The notes: generated by a model not told the origin, from the sequence alone. 64,000 bases of DNA from JANXUC01 sp043782485 (GCA_043782485.1 JAYWAL010000023.1:40174-104173), one strand, 5' to 3'; shown: positions 26,632 through 35,367, counted from the stretch's first letter. Translations and numbers: made by a program.

Positions 26632-26670
26632 TTCGCTTTTACGCTTCGCTTTTACGCTTCGCTTTTACGC
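26632..26670. repeat. 13-bp tandem repeat x3 across the carD stop codon
   Basis: TTCGCTTTTACGC is present three times without gaps, plus a partial fourth copy (TTCG). The TTA in the last full copy is the carD stop (TAA). The two extra copies are therefore untranslated and repeat the end of the gene. Confidence 0.75.
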
Positions 26671-27201
26671 TTCGAAGACTTCCGCGCTAGGGAACGGCAG
26701 CTTGGCCTTGGCCAAGGCATCCGAAAGCAGGTCTTCAATCTGCGGCTCTTCGCAGTTCTTCGACATGGCCAGCTCGCTCACCAGCAGATAGCGCGCCCGT
26801 TCCAGCATCTTTTTCTCACGGAAAGACAGCGACTTGCCCTGGCTCAGTACGACCAAGCCCTTGAGCACCGCCGCCACATCGAGCAAGGACCCGGTGCGCA
26901 TACGCTCGGAATTCTCTTTGAAGCGGTCTTTCCAGTCGGTGGAAGCGGCCACGGCGGCGGACATCAGGTAGTCCAGAATTTCCTTCACTTCAATGTTGCG
27001 AACTACCTTGCGCAAGCCCACATTGCCCACGTTATGGCACGGGATCATCACCTTGAGGCTGCTGGCCTTGATCTTGAGCAGATAGAACTGCTGAACACTC
27101 AGGCCGATGGTCTGGCTGCTGATTTGTTCGATAATGCCCACCCCGTGGTTCGGATAGACAACTTTGTCACCGATGTGAAAAACGGAGTCGCTAGCGATCA
27201 T
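26665..27201 (-). CDS. carD: CarD-family transcriptional regulator
   Basis: About 178 residues from ATG 27201; a GTG three codons upstream (27210) is an alternative start. The N-terminal RNA-polymerase-interacting domain (VFHIGDKVVYPNHGVGIIEQISSQ..FYLLKI..LKVMIPCHNVGNVGLRKVV, about 5-65) is a Tudor-like fold that contacts the beta subunit. A helical C-terminal domain follows (DWKDRFKENSERMRTGSLLDVAAVLKGLVVLSQGKSLSFREKKMLERARYLL), with the conserved Trp. CarD stabilises open complexes, notably at rRNA promoters. It is divergent from greA, another RNA-polymerase factor. Confidence 0.95.
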   Translation of the reverse strand: MIASDSVFHIGDKVVYPNHGVGIIEQISSQTIGLSVQQFYLLKIKASSLKVMIPCHNVGNVGLRKVVRNIEVKEILDYLMSAAVAASTDWKDRFKENSERMRTGSLLDVAAVLKGLVVLSQGKSLSFREKKMLERARYLLVSELAMSKNCEEPQIEDLLSDALAKAKLPFPSAEVFEA

Positions 27202-27527
27202 GCAGGACACCCAGAGAGCGCGGAAGGAGTGGAAAACGCTCTATTTCTGAGTCTAGTCCAGGAATCGGAAATGGTCAATGGGATGAGCACTTTACCCGGG
27301 AAAATGCCACCATTGGGCAGGTAAAAACTTTGCATACTTCCGCCCTAAGTCGTTGATTATCCAGTTATTAAGTACCCCAGCTTCCAGTCGCCCCCCACGC
27401 TTTCGGGGGGTGCTTTCTCGGCCACCCTTGTCGATCTACGGCTCTTTCGCGCAGGCGGTATAATGCTCGAGATTGAGCTTAGTTCGGAGTGGCGTTCGTT
27501 CACATCCCCAGTCGTTCACGACAAATT
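27202..27527. other. Divergent carD-greA intergenic region
   Basis: This 326-bp region holds a GC-rich hairpin at about 27390-27412 (CCCCCC-ACGCTTTC-GGGGGG) and the greA promoter element described separately. No small ORF or RNA gene was recognised. Confidence 0.5.
27459..27464 (+). promoter_or_regulatory. Probable -10 element of the greA promoter
   Basis: A consensus TATAAT lies 64 bp before the greA ATG. No good -35 hexamer is found 16-18 bp upstream (CTACGG at 17 bp), so activation by a factor is possible. Confidence 0.5.
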
Positions 27528-28001
27528 ATGACGGAACACATCAAGAAAAAGCTCCAGGAAGAGATCAACCTACTGGAGCACGAGCTGACCCACGAGCTGC
27601 CGAAGGAAATCAAGACGGCTGTGGCCCTGGGCGACTTAAGCGAAAACGCCGAATACCACATGGCGAAGCAGCGCCAGGAATTCGTCCAAGCTCGGTTGAG
27701 CCAGCTGACCAAGCGCATGTCGGATCTTTCGCTCATCAACATGGCGAACATTCCGCATGACCGCGCTGGGCTGGGTTCGACGGTGGTGATTTTCGATAAC
27801 AGCAAAAACGAAGAAATCGAGTATAAGCTGGTGACCTCGGAAGAATCGGACGTCAGCAAGGGACAAATCTCGACCACTTCGCCGATTGGGCGCGCCTTAA
27901 TTAACAAAAAAGTCGGCGATTCGTCGACCATCGTGACCCCGGGCGGCAATCGCGAAATCGAAATCTTGAAGCTGACCACCATGCACGATATTGCGGAATA
28001 A
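27528..28001 (+). CDS. greA: Transcription elongation factor GreA
   Basis: Read from ATG 27528 (MTEHIKKKLQEEINLLEHEL), it is 157 residues, the normal GreA length; the frame also extends 13 codons upstream. The N-terminal coiled coil (about 1-70) carries the ALGDLSENAEYHMAKQRQ segment, whose acidic DLSENAEY tip stimulates transcript cleavage by RNA polymerase. The C-terminal globular domain has GSTVVIF, YKLVTSEESD, ISTTSPIGRALINKKVGD and GGNREIEIL. It is followed after 3 bp by the phosphatidyltransferase gene, so the two are probably co-transcribed. Confidence 0.96.
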   Translation: MTEHIKKKLQEEINLLEHELTHELPKEIKTAVALGDLSENAEYHMAKQRQEFVQARLSQLTKRMSDLSLINMANIPHDRAGLGSTVVIFDNSKNEEIEYKLVTSEESDVSKGQISTTSPIGRALINKKVGDSSTIVTPGGNREIEILKLTTMHDIAE

Positions 28002-28004
28002 GGA

Positions 28005-28649
28005 ATGAGCATGAGCTGGACCAAAGAATTCGGGAAAGCCTGCGGCGTCCTGCTCGATGCCATCGTGAATTGGCTCGCGCTGGCTCGCATCAATCCGAAC
28101 GCGCTCACGCTGATTGGACTCGGCGTGAATACCGTCGCCGCCATTCTTTTCGGCTACGCCACGGCGGACAACCAGCGCCGGATGTTTTTTTACGCGGGCC
28201 TTGTCATCATTGGCTCGGGGTTTTTCGATTTGGTGGATGGCCGGGTCGCCCGCGCTTCGAATCAGGTTACGCGCTTCGGCGGATTCTTTGATTCCGTGGT
28301 GGACCGCTACTCCGACGTTTCGCTCTTTTTTGGCCTGCTCGTTTTTTACGCCCGCGGCAATCGCTTTTTTTATGTGGTCCTCACGGCGCTAGTCATGACC
28401 GGCGCGGTCATGGTCAGTTACGCCCGCGCCCGCGCCGAATCGCTGATCGGCTCCTGCCGCGTCGGCTTTCTCGAACGCCCGGAGCGCCTGGTGTTGCTCA
28501 TCATTGGCGCGCTGTTCAACCGTATGGCCCCCGCTTTGTGGGTCATCGCCGTGCTTTCGAACATTACGGTAATCCACCGCATTCTCTATACGTGGCGACA
28601 AACGCAAATTCTCGACGCCGCCCAACCTTCCGTCACTCGCGCAGCATAA
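28005..28649 (+). CDS. CDP-alcohol phosphatidyltransferase family membrane protein
   Basis: This 214-residue protein carries the complete family signature D-G-x2-A-R-x8-G-x3-D-x3-D in DLVDGRVARASNQVTRFGGFFDSVVDR (about 73-99). About six hydrophobic segments flank it (NALTLIGLGVNTVAAILFGYA, FFYAGLVIIGSGFFDLV, FFYVVLTALVMTGAVMVSYA, LVLLIIGALFNRMAPALWVIAVLSN). It transfers a phosphatidyl group from CDP-diacylglycerol to an alcohol such as glycerol-3-phosphate or inositol phosphate; the acceptor cannot be told here. ATG 28005 or 28011 may be the start. It lies 3 bp after greA. Confidence 0.88.
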   Translation: MSMSWTKEFGKACGVLLDAIVNWLALARINPNALTLIGLGVNTVAAILFGYATADNQRRMFFYAGLVIIGSGFFDLVDGRVARASNQVTRFGGFFDSVVDRYSDVSLFFGLLVFYARGNRFFYVVLTALVMTGAVMVSYARARAESLIGSCRVGFLERPERLVLLIIGALFNRMAPALWVIAVLSNITVIHRILYTWRQTQILDAAQPSVTRAA

Positions 28650-28674
28650 TTCCGCCCAGAATCATGGACGAATC

Positions 28675-28706
28675 ACGCAGGGACCGGCGCCCTCGCCTGT
28701 CCAGCC
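28675..28706. repeat. GC-rich hairpin repeat, family A, copy 2 (degenerate)
   Basis: CACGCAGGGACCGGCGCCCT followed by CGCCTGTCCAG aligns with the copy at 770-791, including the CACGCAG flank, with substitutions in the stem. Confidence 0.45.
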
Positions 28707-28782
28707 GGGCCAAGCCCGGCAGCCCACCTAATTGCCGCTGGCAGACCTCCTCAACACTGCTTTACCCTGTCCCTAAGGCGTC

Positions 28783-29250
28783 ATGAATGTCCTCTCCCAA
28801 GCCGAAACTCCCGCCCAACTCGCCCAGGCCCGCGAACTCTTCCTCGAATACTCCGAATCCCTCGGCTTCAGCCTCTGCTTCCAGGGCTTCGACCAAGAAC
28901 TAGCAGGACTCCCCGGCGACTACGCCCCACCCGATGGCCGTCTCTACCTTGCCGAGCACGATGGCCAGCTTGCTGGCTGCGCCGCCCTGCACCGCCTCGA
29001 CGATATCTCCGGCGAGATGAAACGCCTCTACATCCGCCCCAATTTTCGCGGTCTGGGGCTAGGCCGCATTCTCGCCGAGCGCATCCTTGCTGAAGCTGCT
29101 AGCATCGGCTTTCAACGCCTCCGCCTGGACACAATCGCGGGCAAGATGGACGACGCCATCGGGCTGTACCGGCGTCTAGGTTTTTGCGAAATCGAGCCTT
29201 ACCGGCAGAATCCCATCGCCGGCGCGCTTTATATGGAGCTGAAGTTATGA
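28783..29250 (+). CDS. GNAT-family N-acetyltransferase
   Basis: This 155-residue protein has the GNAT acetyl-CoA motif MKRLYIRPNFRGLGLGRILAERIL (R/Q-x-x-G-x-G/A within about 85-108). LRLDTIAGKMDDAIGLYRRLGFCEI and the terminal GALYMELKL strand follow, typical of this family. The substrate is unknown. Its stop overlaps the next start (ATGA at 29247-29250), so it is coupled to the dienelactone hydrolase-like gene. Confidence 0.88.
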   Translation: MNVLSQAETPAQLAQARELFLEYSESLGFSLCFQGFDQELAGLPGDYAPPDGRLYLAEHDGQLAGCAALHRLDDISGEMKRLYIRPNFRGLGLGRILAERILAEAASIGFQRLRLDTIAGKMDDAIGLYRRLGFCEIEPYRQNPIAGALYMELKL

Positions 29251-30011
29251 AAATCAAAGTTATGAAAATGAAAGCCGTCCTAGTTCTAACCGCCATCCTC
29301 TTCGCCGCCGCCACCAGCGCCTTCGCCGCCACCGCCGAGCCCGTTTCCTACAAAAGCGGCGACGAAACCGTCCAAGGCATTCTCTACACCCCCGAAGGCA
29401 AAGGCCCATTCCCGGCCATCGTCGCCATCCACGAATGGTGGGGCCTCAACGATTGGGTCAAAGAGCAGGCGTCCAAGTTAGCCGACCAGGGCTACGTCAC
29501 CCTCGCCGTCGATCTCTACCGGGGCAAAGTCGCCACCACGCCGGAAATGGCGCATGAAATCATGCGCGGGGTGCCCGAAGACCGCGCCGCCCGCGACCTC
29601 CGCTCCGCGGTCGCCTTCCTGCGCTCACAAAGCTACGTCAAGAAAGACCGCATCGCCTCCATCGGCTGGTGCATGGGTGGAGGCTATTCCCTCCAAACCG
29701 CCCTCGAAGTCCCCGACCTGGCCGCCACCGTCATCAACTACGGCCACCTAGTGACCGAGCCCGAAAGCCTGGCCAAAATCCACGCCCCCATCCTCGGCCT
29801 ATTCGGCGGCAAAGACCAGGGCATCACGCCGGAAGATGTCAGCAAATTCGAAGCGGCTATGAAAAAGCTCGGCAAGCAAGTCGATGTCAAGATCTACCCG
29901 GAGGCCGGACACGGTTTCGAAAATCCAAACAACAAAGCCTCCTATCGCCCCGACGACACCGCTGACGCGTGGAAGCGCACCGTCGAGTTCCTAGCCGCAA
30001 AATTGAAATAG
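29247..30011 (+). CDS. Exported dienelactone hydrolase-family protein
   Basis: The ATG at 29247 overlaps the upstream stop and opens a signal peptide (KMKAVLVLTAILFAAATSAFA); the product is 254 residues. The alpha/beta-hydrolase core shows the DLH features IHEWWGLNDW (Glu), GWCMGGGYS (nucleophile Cys), FGGKDQGIT (Asp) and EAGHGFEN (His). Enzymes of this family hydrolyse dienelactones and other esters; the actual substrate is unknown. Export to the periplasm is somewhat unusual for the family but common in this phylum. Confidence 0.9.
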   Translation: MKIKVMKMKAVLVLTAILFAAATSAFAATAEPVSYKSGDETVQGILYTPEGKGPFPAIVAIHEWWGLNDWVKEQASKLADQGYVTLAVDLYRGKVATTPEMAHEIMRGVPEDRAARDLRSAVAFLRSQSYVKKDRIASIGWCMGGGYSLQTALEVPDLAATVINYGHLVTEPESLAKIHAPILGLFGGKDQGITPEDVSKFEAAMKKLGKQVDVKIYPEAGHGFENPNNKASYRPDDTADAWKRTVEFLAAKLK

Positions 30012-30025
30012 CAAAACTCACGTAG

Positions 30026-30047
30026 CGGCAGGCGCCCCCGCCTGCCG
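30026..30047. repeat. GC-rich hairpin repeat, family A, copy 3
   Basis: CGGCAGGCG-CCCC-CGCCTGCCG has a perfect 9-bp stem with flanks CACGTAG and AGCACGAAA, matching the copies at 770 and 28675. It lies just after the hydrolase gene and may also terminate it. Confidence 0.55.
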
Positions 30048-30127
30048 AGCACGAAAGAGTATCAATCGACCTGGGTCCTTCAGTAGCGAGGGGAACTGCG
30101 GCTCCCTAGCATGCTGAAACAGTTGCG

Positions 30128-30586
30128 ATGCAGTCATCTACACCGATACAGAAAATGAAGCAAGACGCATCATCTCGGCATGGAGTGCGGCACCGCACGA
30201 AAAGCGCGCCTACTGGAAAAGTATTGAAGGCTAAGTCCAAGGCAAGTTCCACCGCCAACTCCGACGCGGGCACCGACTGGAACAAGCTTCGCCGCCGAAC
30301 TCCCGCGGCAATCCGCGCTGGCATCGACTCCGACCCTGGAATCGTCGCGACAAATGAAAGCTTCTGGAAAGACGCGACCCTCGTAATGCCAACGCGTAAA
30401 ACAGTTGTGACCATGCGCCTGGACGACGACCTGCTCCAATGGTTTCGACGACAGTGCGGCTATCAAACCAGAATCAACGCCATCCTCCACACATACATGG
30501 TGGCCAGGCATCCGACCGTCGCGGATAGTTATGCCCGCCTCTTGGGCCCATCCACCATTTCCCCTTGCCAACAGGTACCAAACTAA
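30128..30586 (+). CDS. BrnA-like antitoxin family protein without adjacent BrnT
   Basis: This 152-residue protein has a basic, low-complexity N-terminal half (about 1-50) and the BrnA signature RKTVVTMRLDDDLLQWFRRQ followed by GYQTRINAILHTYM at about 88-122. This is a ribbon-helix-helix DNA-binding fold. BrnA normally neutralises the RNase BrnT, encoded just upstream. Here the preceding 116 bp contain no BrnT gene, only a family A repeat. It may be an orphan or act as a stand-alone repressor. The start is uncertain. Confidence 0.72.
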   Translation: MQSSTPIQKMKQDASSRHGVRHRTKSAPTGKVLKAKSKASSTANSDAGTDWNKLRRRTPAAIRAGIDSDPGIVATNESFWKDATLVMPTRKTVVTMRLDDDLLQWFRRQCGYQTRINAILHTYMVARHPTVADSYARLLGPSTISPCQQVPN

Positions 30587-30634
30587 TTACTATGCGAGTC
30601 TGCTTGGGTTGGACGTTTTGACCCCTCGGCTCTT

Positions 30635-30985
30635 ATGAACATTGGCATAACGATCAAAGACTACCGTCTGCAAAAAGGCATGTCGCAAGGCGACATTGAA
30701 AAGCGCACCGGCCTGTTGCGCTGCTATCTTTCCCGTGTCGAGAACGGTCACACCGTTCCCTCGCTCGATACCCTGGCCAAAATTGCCGGTGCCATGGACA
30801 TGCCTCTCTCCCAGTTCTTCATGGAAAACGGCCACGAGAACGGCGCCAAGAACCTGCCCAAGCTGAGCGAAGACGAACTCCGCTTCGTGACCCAAATGCG
30901 ACGCTACACCGGACAACTCAATGACAGCGACCGCAAGCTGGTGCTGGCTATGGTGAAAAAGATGGCTAGCGGAACGAACCGCTAG
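30635..30985 (+). CDS. XRE-family helix-turn-helix regulator
   Basis: This 116-residue protein has an N-terminal HTH_XRE domain (GITIKDYRLQKGMSQGDIEKRTGLLRCYLSRVENGHTVPSLDTLAKIAGAMDMPLSQFF, about 4-62). A short helical C-terminus follows (LSEDELRFVTQMRRYTGQLNDSDRKLVLAMVKKMA), probably for dimerisation. It lies 48 bp after the BrnA-like gene; an operator was not identified. Target genes are unknown. Confidence 0.88.
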   Translation: MNIGITIKDYRLQKGMSQGDIEKRTGLLRCYLSRVENGHTVPSLDTLAKIAGAMDMPLSQFFMENGHENGAKNLPKLSEDELRFVTQMRRYTGQLNDSDRKLVLAMVKKMASGTNR

Positions 30986-31124
30986 AGTTAGCGTGGCGCA
31001 GTCGTTCCAGAAATGCCGCAAGCCGTTGAATCCATGTGTCTTATCCCCCTTCCTGGCTCCTCGTCTTTTCTTGTTCCAGACAGCGAAATTCGTGCTAAAA
31101 TCAGGCGGTCGTTCGGAGCGCGCC

Positions 31125-32690
31125 ATGCTTTTCGCTTCTTCTCGCTGCTGGTTTATGGTCACCCTGCTGGGTCTGCTTGCTTACAGTGCGTCAGCCGCAA
31201 CTCCGGCAACCTACATTTACTTGAACAGCCAGCCCGGCGACTACATCGGGCAAGGTATGACGCACACCTTCACCCCTGCCGACGGCACGTTTTCCATATT
31301 CAACACGACCAGTACCGTCAGCGTCTACTTTCACAACGCGGACTACAGCGAGTCCTGGTATCTCGTTTTTGGTTCGCCTAAGTCCCTTAAATTCGCCAAG
31401 GGAGAATACGAAGGCGCACAACGAACACCGTTTCGTTCCCCAACGCGTCCGGGGGTGGACGTCTCGGGAGACGGCCGCGGCTGCAATACGGATGCCGGCC
31501 AGTTTCTCGTCACCGACTTCGCGCTGGCGACCGATGGCACCGTATCCCGGCTGGCCATTGACTTCGAGCAGCATTGCGAAATATTCGGGCCAGCACTCTA
31601 CGGATCCATCCGTTACAACTCTGCCACCACGCAGGTCTCTCGACTGGGGATTGGCGCCGTAAGCACTTTCAAAGGCAATGAGGGAGCCAGCGATGCCTTC
31701 GCTGAAGTCGCACTCTCCATTCCCAGCACTAGCCCCGTCACGGTGCAATACGTCACCGTCGATGGCACCGCGGTGCAAAGCTTGGACTATCAAGCAACCA
31801 TCGGCACGGTCACGTTTCCGCCTGGATCCACTTCACAGACCATCGCCATTCCAATTCTCGGCGACCGGCTCGCGCGCGGCAACAAGCAATTCAAACTTTC
31901 TCTGAAAACGCCCGTGGGCGCATTGTTGGGCGCGACTTCCGCCACGGTGCTCATCCGTGATCCGAATATCACTATGAACGCGCTAGCTATGAGCAGCCAA
32001 CCCGGCGACTATATTGGCCAAGGGCAGCAATATCTGATCACCCCTTCGGACGGAACCTTCTCTATCTCCAACAACGCCAATACGGTGTCCTTGAACATCA
32101 ATAATGGTGACTACTGGTCGACCGGTTTCGCTGGTCCGACCACGGCGCGCCTCACCCCGGGCCAATACCTCAACGCTCAGCGTGTTCCCTTCCAACCCGC
32201 AGGTACGCCAGGACTGGACGTCTCCGGCGCAGGACGCGGCTGTAACACCCTCACCGGGAACTTTGACGTCTTGAAAGCGAACTACAATTCCGCAGGTGTA
32301 ATCCAGGCTTTTGCCGCCAATTTCGAGCAGCACTGTGAGGGCGGAGTGCCCGCGCTATTTGGATGGGTGCGCTTTCATGCGCTGCTGCAGCAGTTCTCGG
32401 TCACCAACGCGATCGTTCAAGGCTCGTCGGCCGTTTTCACAGTGACGCTCAATCCAGCGCTCGCTACTTCCACAAGCGTGACGTTTTCCACCACCGATGG
32501 CACCGCCTCGTCCCTCTCCGATTATGTGGCCACCACCACAACGGTTGCCTTCTCGCCCGGCATGACAACGCAGACTGTCACCGTTCCGTTGCTGACGGTG
32601 GGAAATTCGCCGCTCAAAACGTTCTATGGCCAACTCTCCTCGCCTACCGGAGCGGCGGTATGGGTCAGCCAAGGGTCAGCGAGCTTCTAA
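31125..32690 (+). CDS. Secreted Calx-beta protein with an internally duplicated two-domain unit
   Basis: The frame extends to 30993, but ATG 31125 opens a plausible signal peptide (FMVTLLGLLAYSASA), giving 521 residues. Two copies of a unit follow, each a beta-rich domain plus a Calx-beta domain. The first copy starts NSQPGDYIGQGMTHTF and the second SSQPGDYIGQGQQYLI. Both contain DVSG.GRGCNT and FEQHCE, a Cys pair probably forming a disulfide, then PALYGSIRYN or PALFGWVRFH. Calx-beta parts show SVTVQYVTVDGTAV or TSVTFSTTDGTA with YxATxxTVxFxPG. It is probably surface-exposed and binds calcium. Function is unknown. Confidence 0.85.
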   Translation: MLFASSRCWFMVTLLGLLAYSASAATPATYIYLNSQPGDYIGQGMTHTFTPADGTFSIFNTTSTVSVYFHNADYSESWYLVFGSPKSLKFAKGEYEGAQRTPFRSPTRPGVDVSGDGRGCNTDAGQFLVTDFALATDGTVSRLAIDFEQHCEIFGPALYGSIRYNSATTQVSRLGIGAVSTFKGNEGASDAFAEVALSIPSTSPVTVQYVTVDGTAVQSLDYQATIGTVTFPPGSTSQTIAIPILGDRLARGNKQFKLSLKTPVGALLGATSATVLIRDPNITMNALAMSSQPGDYIGQGQQYLITPSDGTFSISNNANTVSLNINNGDYWSTGFAGPTTARLTPGQYLNAQRVPFQPAGTPGLDVSGAGRGCNTLTGNFDVLKANYNSAGVIQAFAANFEQHCEGGVPALFGWVRFHALLQQFSVTNAIVQGSSAVFTVTLNPALATSTSVTFSTTDGTASSLSDYVATTTTVAFSPGMTTQTVTVPLLTVGNSPLKTFYGQLSSPTGAAVWVSQGSASF

Positions 32691-32742
32691 CGGGCATCCG
32701 GTTGATTGACGCAGCCCGGCAAATGCTGGCGCGGCATGGATC

Positions 32743-35367
32743 TTAGTGAGTTACCCTGTCCCCATCCAGCCAGAACGTCACCGCCCCATCCATGTCCGTC
32801 CGGTACGTCGAAACACCCTTTAGCCGTTCCAGCACTTCCAACTTGGGCAAACCAAACGGGTTTCGCATCCCCACGGAAATCACCGCAAACCGCGGATGGA
32901 CTGCTGCCAAAAACGCTGGCGTGGCGGAGGTCTTGCTGCCATGATGGGCAACTTTCAGCAGCGTCGCCGCCGGATTTCGCTCCACCATACGCGCCTCGCT
33001 AGAGGCCTCGGCATCGCCTTCCATCAGCGCCGACGTCCCGCCATAGCTGATCTTCAACACCATCGAATCGTTATTGCCGGGCCGGAAGCTGCGCCAATCC
33101 CGTTGCGGAGCTAGCACGCGCACCGCCGTCCCGCCAAACTCGAATTCATCGCCATCGAAATGCTGCTGTACGGAAACCCCCAGCTCCCGCGCCTCGGCCA
33201 GCAGCCGCGCCAGGTCTTCATTGGGAGAAATCACACTCAGCCAAAGTTCTTTCGGGCGAAAATTTCTGAGAATGGAAGCCATCCCGCCCATGTGATCGGA
33301 GTGAGCGTGGGTCAGCGCCACCACATCCAGCCGCTTGAATCCGCGAGACCACAGGTAGGGCGACACCACATTCTCGCCCACATCAAACTCGGTGAGGTGC
33401 GGCCCACCCGTCGGCCCACCGGCATCAATCAGCAGAGTCTTCCCTTCCGGCGTCACGATCAAACTGGAATCGCCTTCACCCACATCCATCGAAGTCACCT
33501 CCAAAACGCCCGCTCGAACACGCGGATGGGTCGGACCCCAGCCGATCCACAATGAGCTGGTGACCAGCGCGGCCATTCCGAGGGCGGTCCAGCGCCAGCG
33601 CCGCCGCGCCAGCAACATCGCCGCCGCAAGCGCCAGTCCGGTTGCGGCCACCACCCAAGGCTCAGGTGTCGGCACGCGCAGGTCCGCCAGGCTTAGCCCT
33701 CCCAACCTGCGCACCGTCCCCGTAATGGCTGCCAAGGCAACGCTCGACACCATCACCGGAATTCGCGCCAGCCATCCGGCAAGGTAGCCCAAACCAACCG
33801 CCGCCACGGCTGCTGGCATCAGCAGCTCCGTAAGCGGCACCACCAGCAAGTTCGCGGGAATGCCAAAGCTGGTAGCCCGATGAAAGTAATAGGCCATCGG
33901 TAGCGCCAGGGACACCTGCATTAAGGCCGAAATCACCACCAAGTCGAATGCCCCAAATAGCGTACTTACTCCGAAAAGCATGGTCCACTCCACCGTTCGG
34001 GAGGCAAAGTGGTGATATCGCAATAAACGTCGCACGCGGGCGAATACCATCCGCAGGTCCAGGCGCAGCTGAACCACTTTCGGGGCCAACACAGGGTCGT
34101 ATTCCAAGGAATCCAGGTGCCGCAGCCCAGCCCGATAGGGCGCGGACGTCCGCTCCAAGACCGGGACGCCAGCGGCCGCAATCGCCAGTACACACAAAAA
34201 CGTCAACTGAAAGCTGGCCGCTAAGACTGCCCTCGGGTCCAGCAACATCAGTGCAAGGGCCGCCGCTCCCAGCGCGTTCAGCATGGAGCGCTCCCGGTAC
34301 AGCAGCCGGGCTCCCAGATACACAGCCATCATCAAAACAGCCCGCCAAACCGGTGCGCCTACATTGGTCAAAATCGCGTACAAAATCGACATTGCCATGG
34401 TCAACGCGCTGGCCGCCAAATCCCCGGCACGCAGCCGACGCAGCAACCAGAAGCAAACAAACGCCAAAATACCAACGTTCATGCCTGAAACCACCAGAAT
34501 GTGAAACGTCCCCGACCGCTGAAAGTCCGCTCGCGTGTCGCGGTCGATGAATGCGTCCTCGCCGATGACCATGGCGTCAATCAGCGCCGCCTGTTCCGCT
34601 GGCCAGAGCTGGTGGATCCGGCCAATCAGGCTGCGGTGAACGCGGGTGCGTAGAAGCTCCCAGCGATTCCCCGTAAACCCTTGTAAACGCTGTACTTTGT
34701 CAGCACGAACCGAGGCGGTGGCCGAGATGCCTTGACCCGCAAGATAGCCAACGTAGTCGAAAGCCCCTGGGTTGTGGTAGTTACGAGGAAAACGAAACTT
34801 GACCGGAAAACGCAGGCGGTCGCCGTAGCGCAGGTCGGGAAATTTCGCGCTCGGTTCTTGAGAATCGACGTCAGAAACATCGTCCAACCCAACGCTGCTC
34901 TGGCTGCCCTTTGGACTGAACAAGTTGAGACGCAGTCCAGCCGTAAGTGTTTTATTTCCATCGTCGAGATTTACATCCTCGGTGACGACATCCACACGCT
35001 GCCGAAGCCCACCCTGCAACGTGGGAGTGACTTCTCCCGCTGCCATCACGTGGGCGGAAACTTCTACCTCAAAGTCTTCTGTGGGTAGGGTTGCTGTTGG
35101 TTCGGTGGGCGAGTGTAGTTGCGCCGCCACCATGGCGAGGCAGAACCACGCCAAAAGTGCAAAAATTTGCGCACATCGCGGGCGCTTCCACGTCCAGAAG
35201 GCCGCCGCAGCCAAAAAGACGGCGATGGTGGCGAACCACCCGGGTGCCGGTCGCCATAGGGACAAGCTGCAAGCCGTTCCCGCCGCATAGGCGAGTGCTG
35301 CCCAGAGCAGGGGCGCCCGCGACGCCGACAACGCCAAAGGGCCCGCCGCATTCGAGGAAGCTGCCAA
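32743..35367 (-). CDS. comEC: ComEC/Rec2-family DNA uptake channel protein
   Basis: This 874-residue protein has N-terminal hydrophobic segments, then an OB-fold-like DUF4131 region (VEVSAHVMAAGEVTP..GDRLRFPVKFRFPRNYHNPGAFDYVGYLAGQGISATASV, about 100-215). The ComEC membrane core follows (about 240-560, with LVVSGMNVGILAFVCFWLLRRLRAGD). A C-terminal metallo-beta-lactamase domain has LLIDAGG, LTHAHSDHMGG and VAHHGSKTSATPAFL. It is full length with the three ComEC parts. It imports single-stranded DNA across the inner membrane during transformation; the hydrolase may degrade the other strand. The start is a TTG and uncertain. Confidence 0.93.
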   Translation of the reverse strand: MAASSNAAGPLALSASRAPLLWAALAYAAGTACSLSLWRPAPGWFATIAVFLAAAAFWTWKRPRCAQIFALLAWFCLAMVAAQLHSPTEPTATLPTEDFEVEVSAHVMAAGEVTPTLQGGLRQRVDVVTEDVNLDDGNKTLTAGLRLNLFSPKGSQSSVGLDDVSDVDSQEPSAKFPDLRYGDRLRFPVKFRFPRNYHNPGAFDYVGYLAGQGISATASVRADKVQRLQGFTGNRWELLRTRVHRSLIGRIHQLWPAEQAALIDAMVIGEDAFIDRDTRADFQRSGTFHILVVSGMNVGILAFVCFWLLRRLRAGDLAASALTMAMSILYAILTNVGAPVWRAVLMMAVYLGARLLYRERSMLNALGAAALALMLLDPRAVLAASFQLTFLCVLAIAAAGVPVLERTSAPYRAGLRHLDSLEYDPVLAPKVVQLRLDLRMVFARVRRLLRYHHFASRTVEWTMLFGVSTLFGAFDLVVISALMQVSLALPMAYYFHRATSFGIPANLLVVPLTELLMPAAVAAVGLGYLAGWLARIPVMVSSVALAAITGTVRRLGGLSLADLRVPTPEPWVVAATGLALAAAMLLARRRWRWTALGMAALVTSSLWIGWGPTHPRVRAGVLEVTSMDVGEGDSSLIVTPEGKTLLIDAGGPTGGPHLTEFDVGENVVSPYLWSRGFKRLDVVALTHAHSDHMGGMASILRNFRPKELWLSVISPNEDLARLLAEARELGVSVQQHFDGDEFEFGGTAVRVLAPQRDWRSFRPGNNDSMVLKISYGGTSALMEGDAEASSEARMVERNPAATLLKVAHHGSKTSATPAFLAAVHPRFAVISVGMRNPFGLPKLEVLERLKGVSTYRTDMDGAVTFWLDGDRVTH

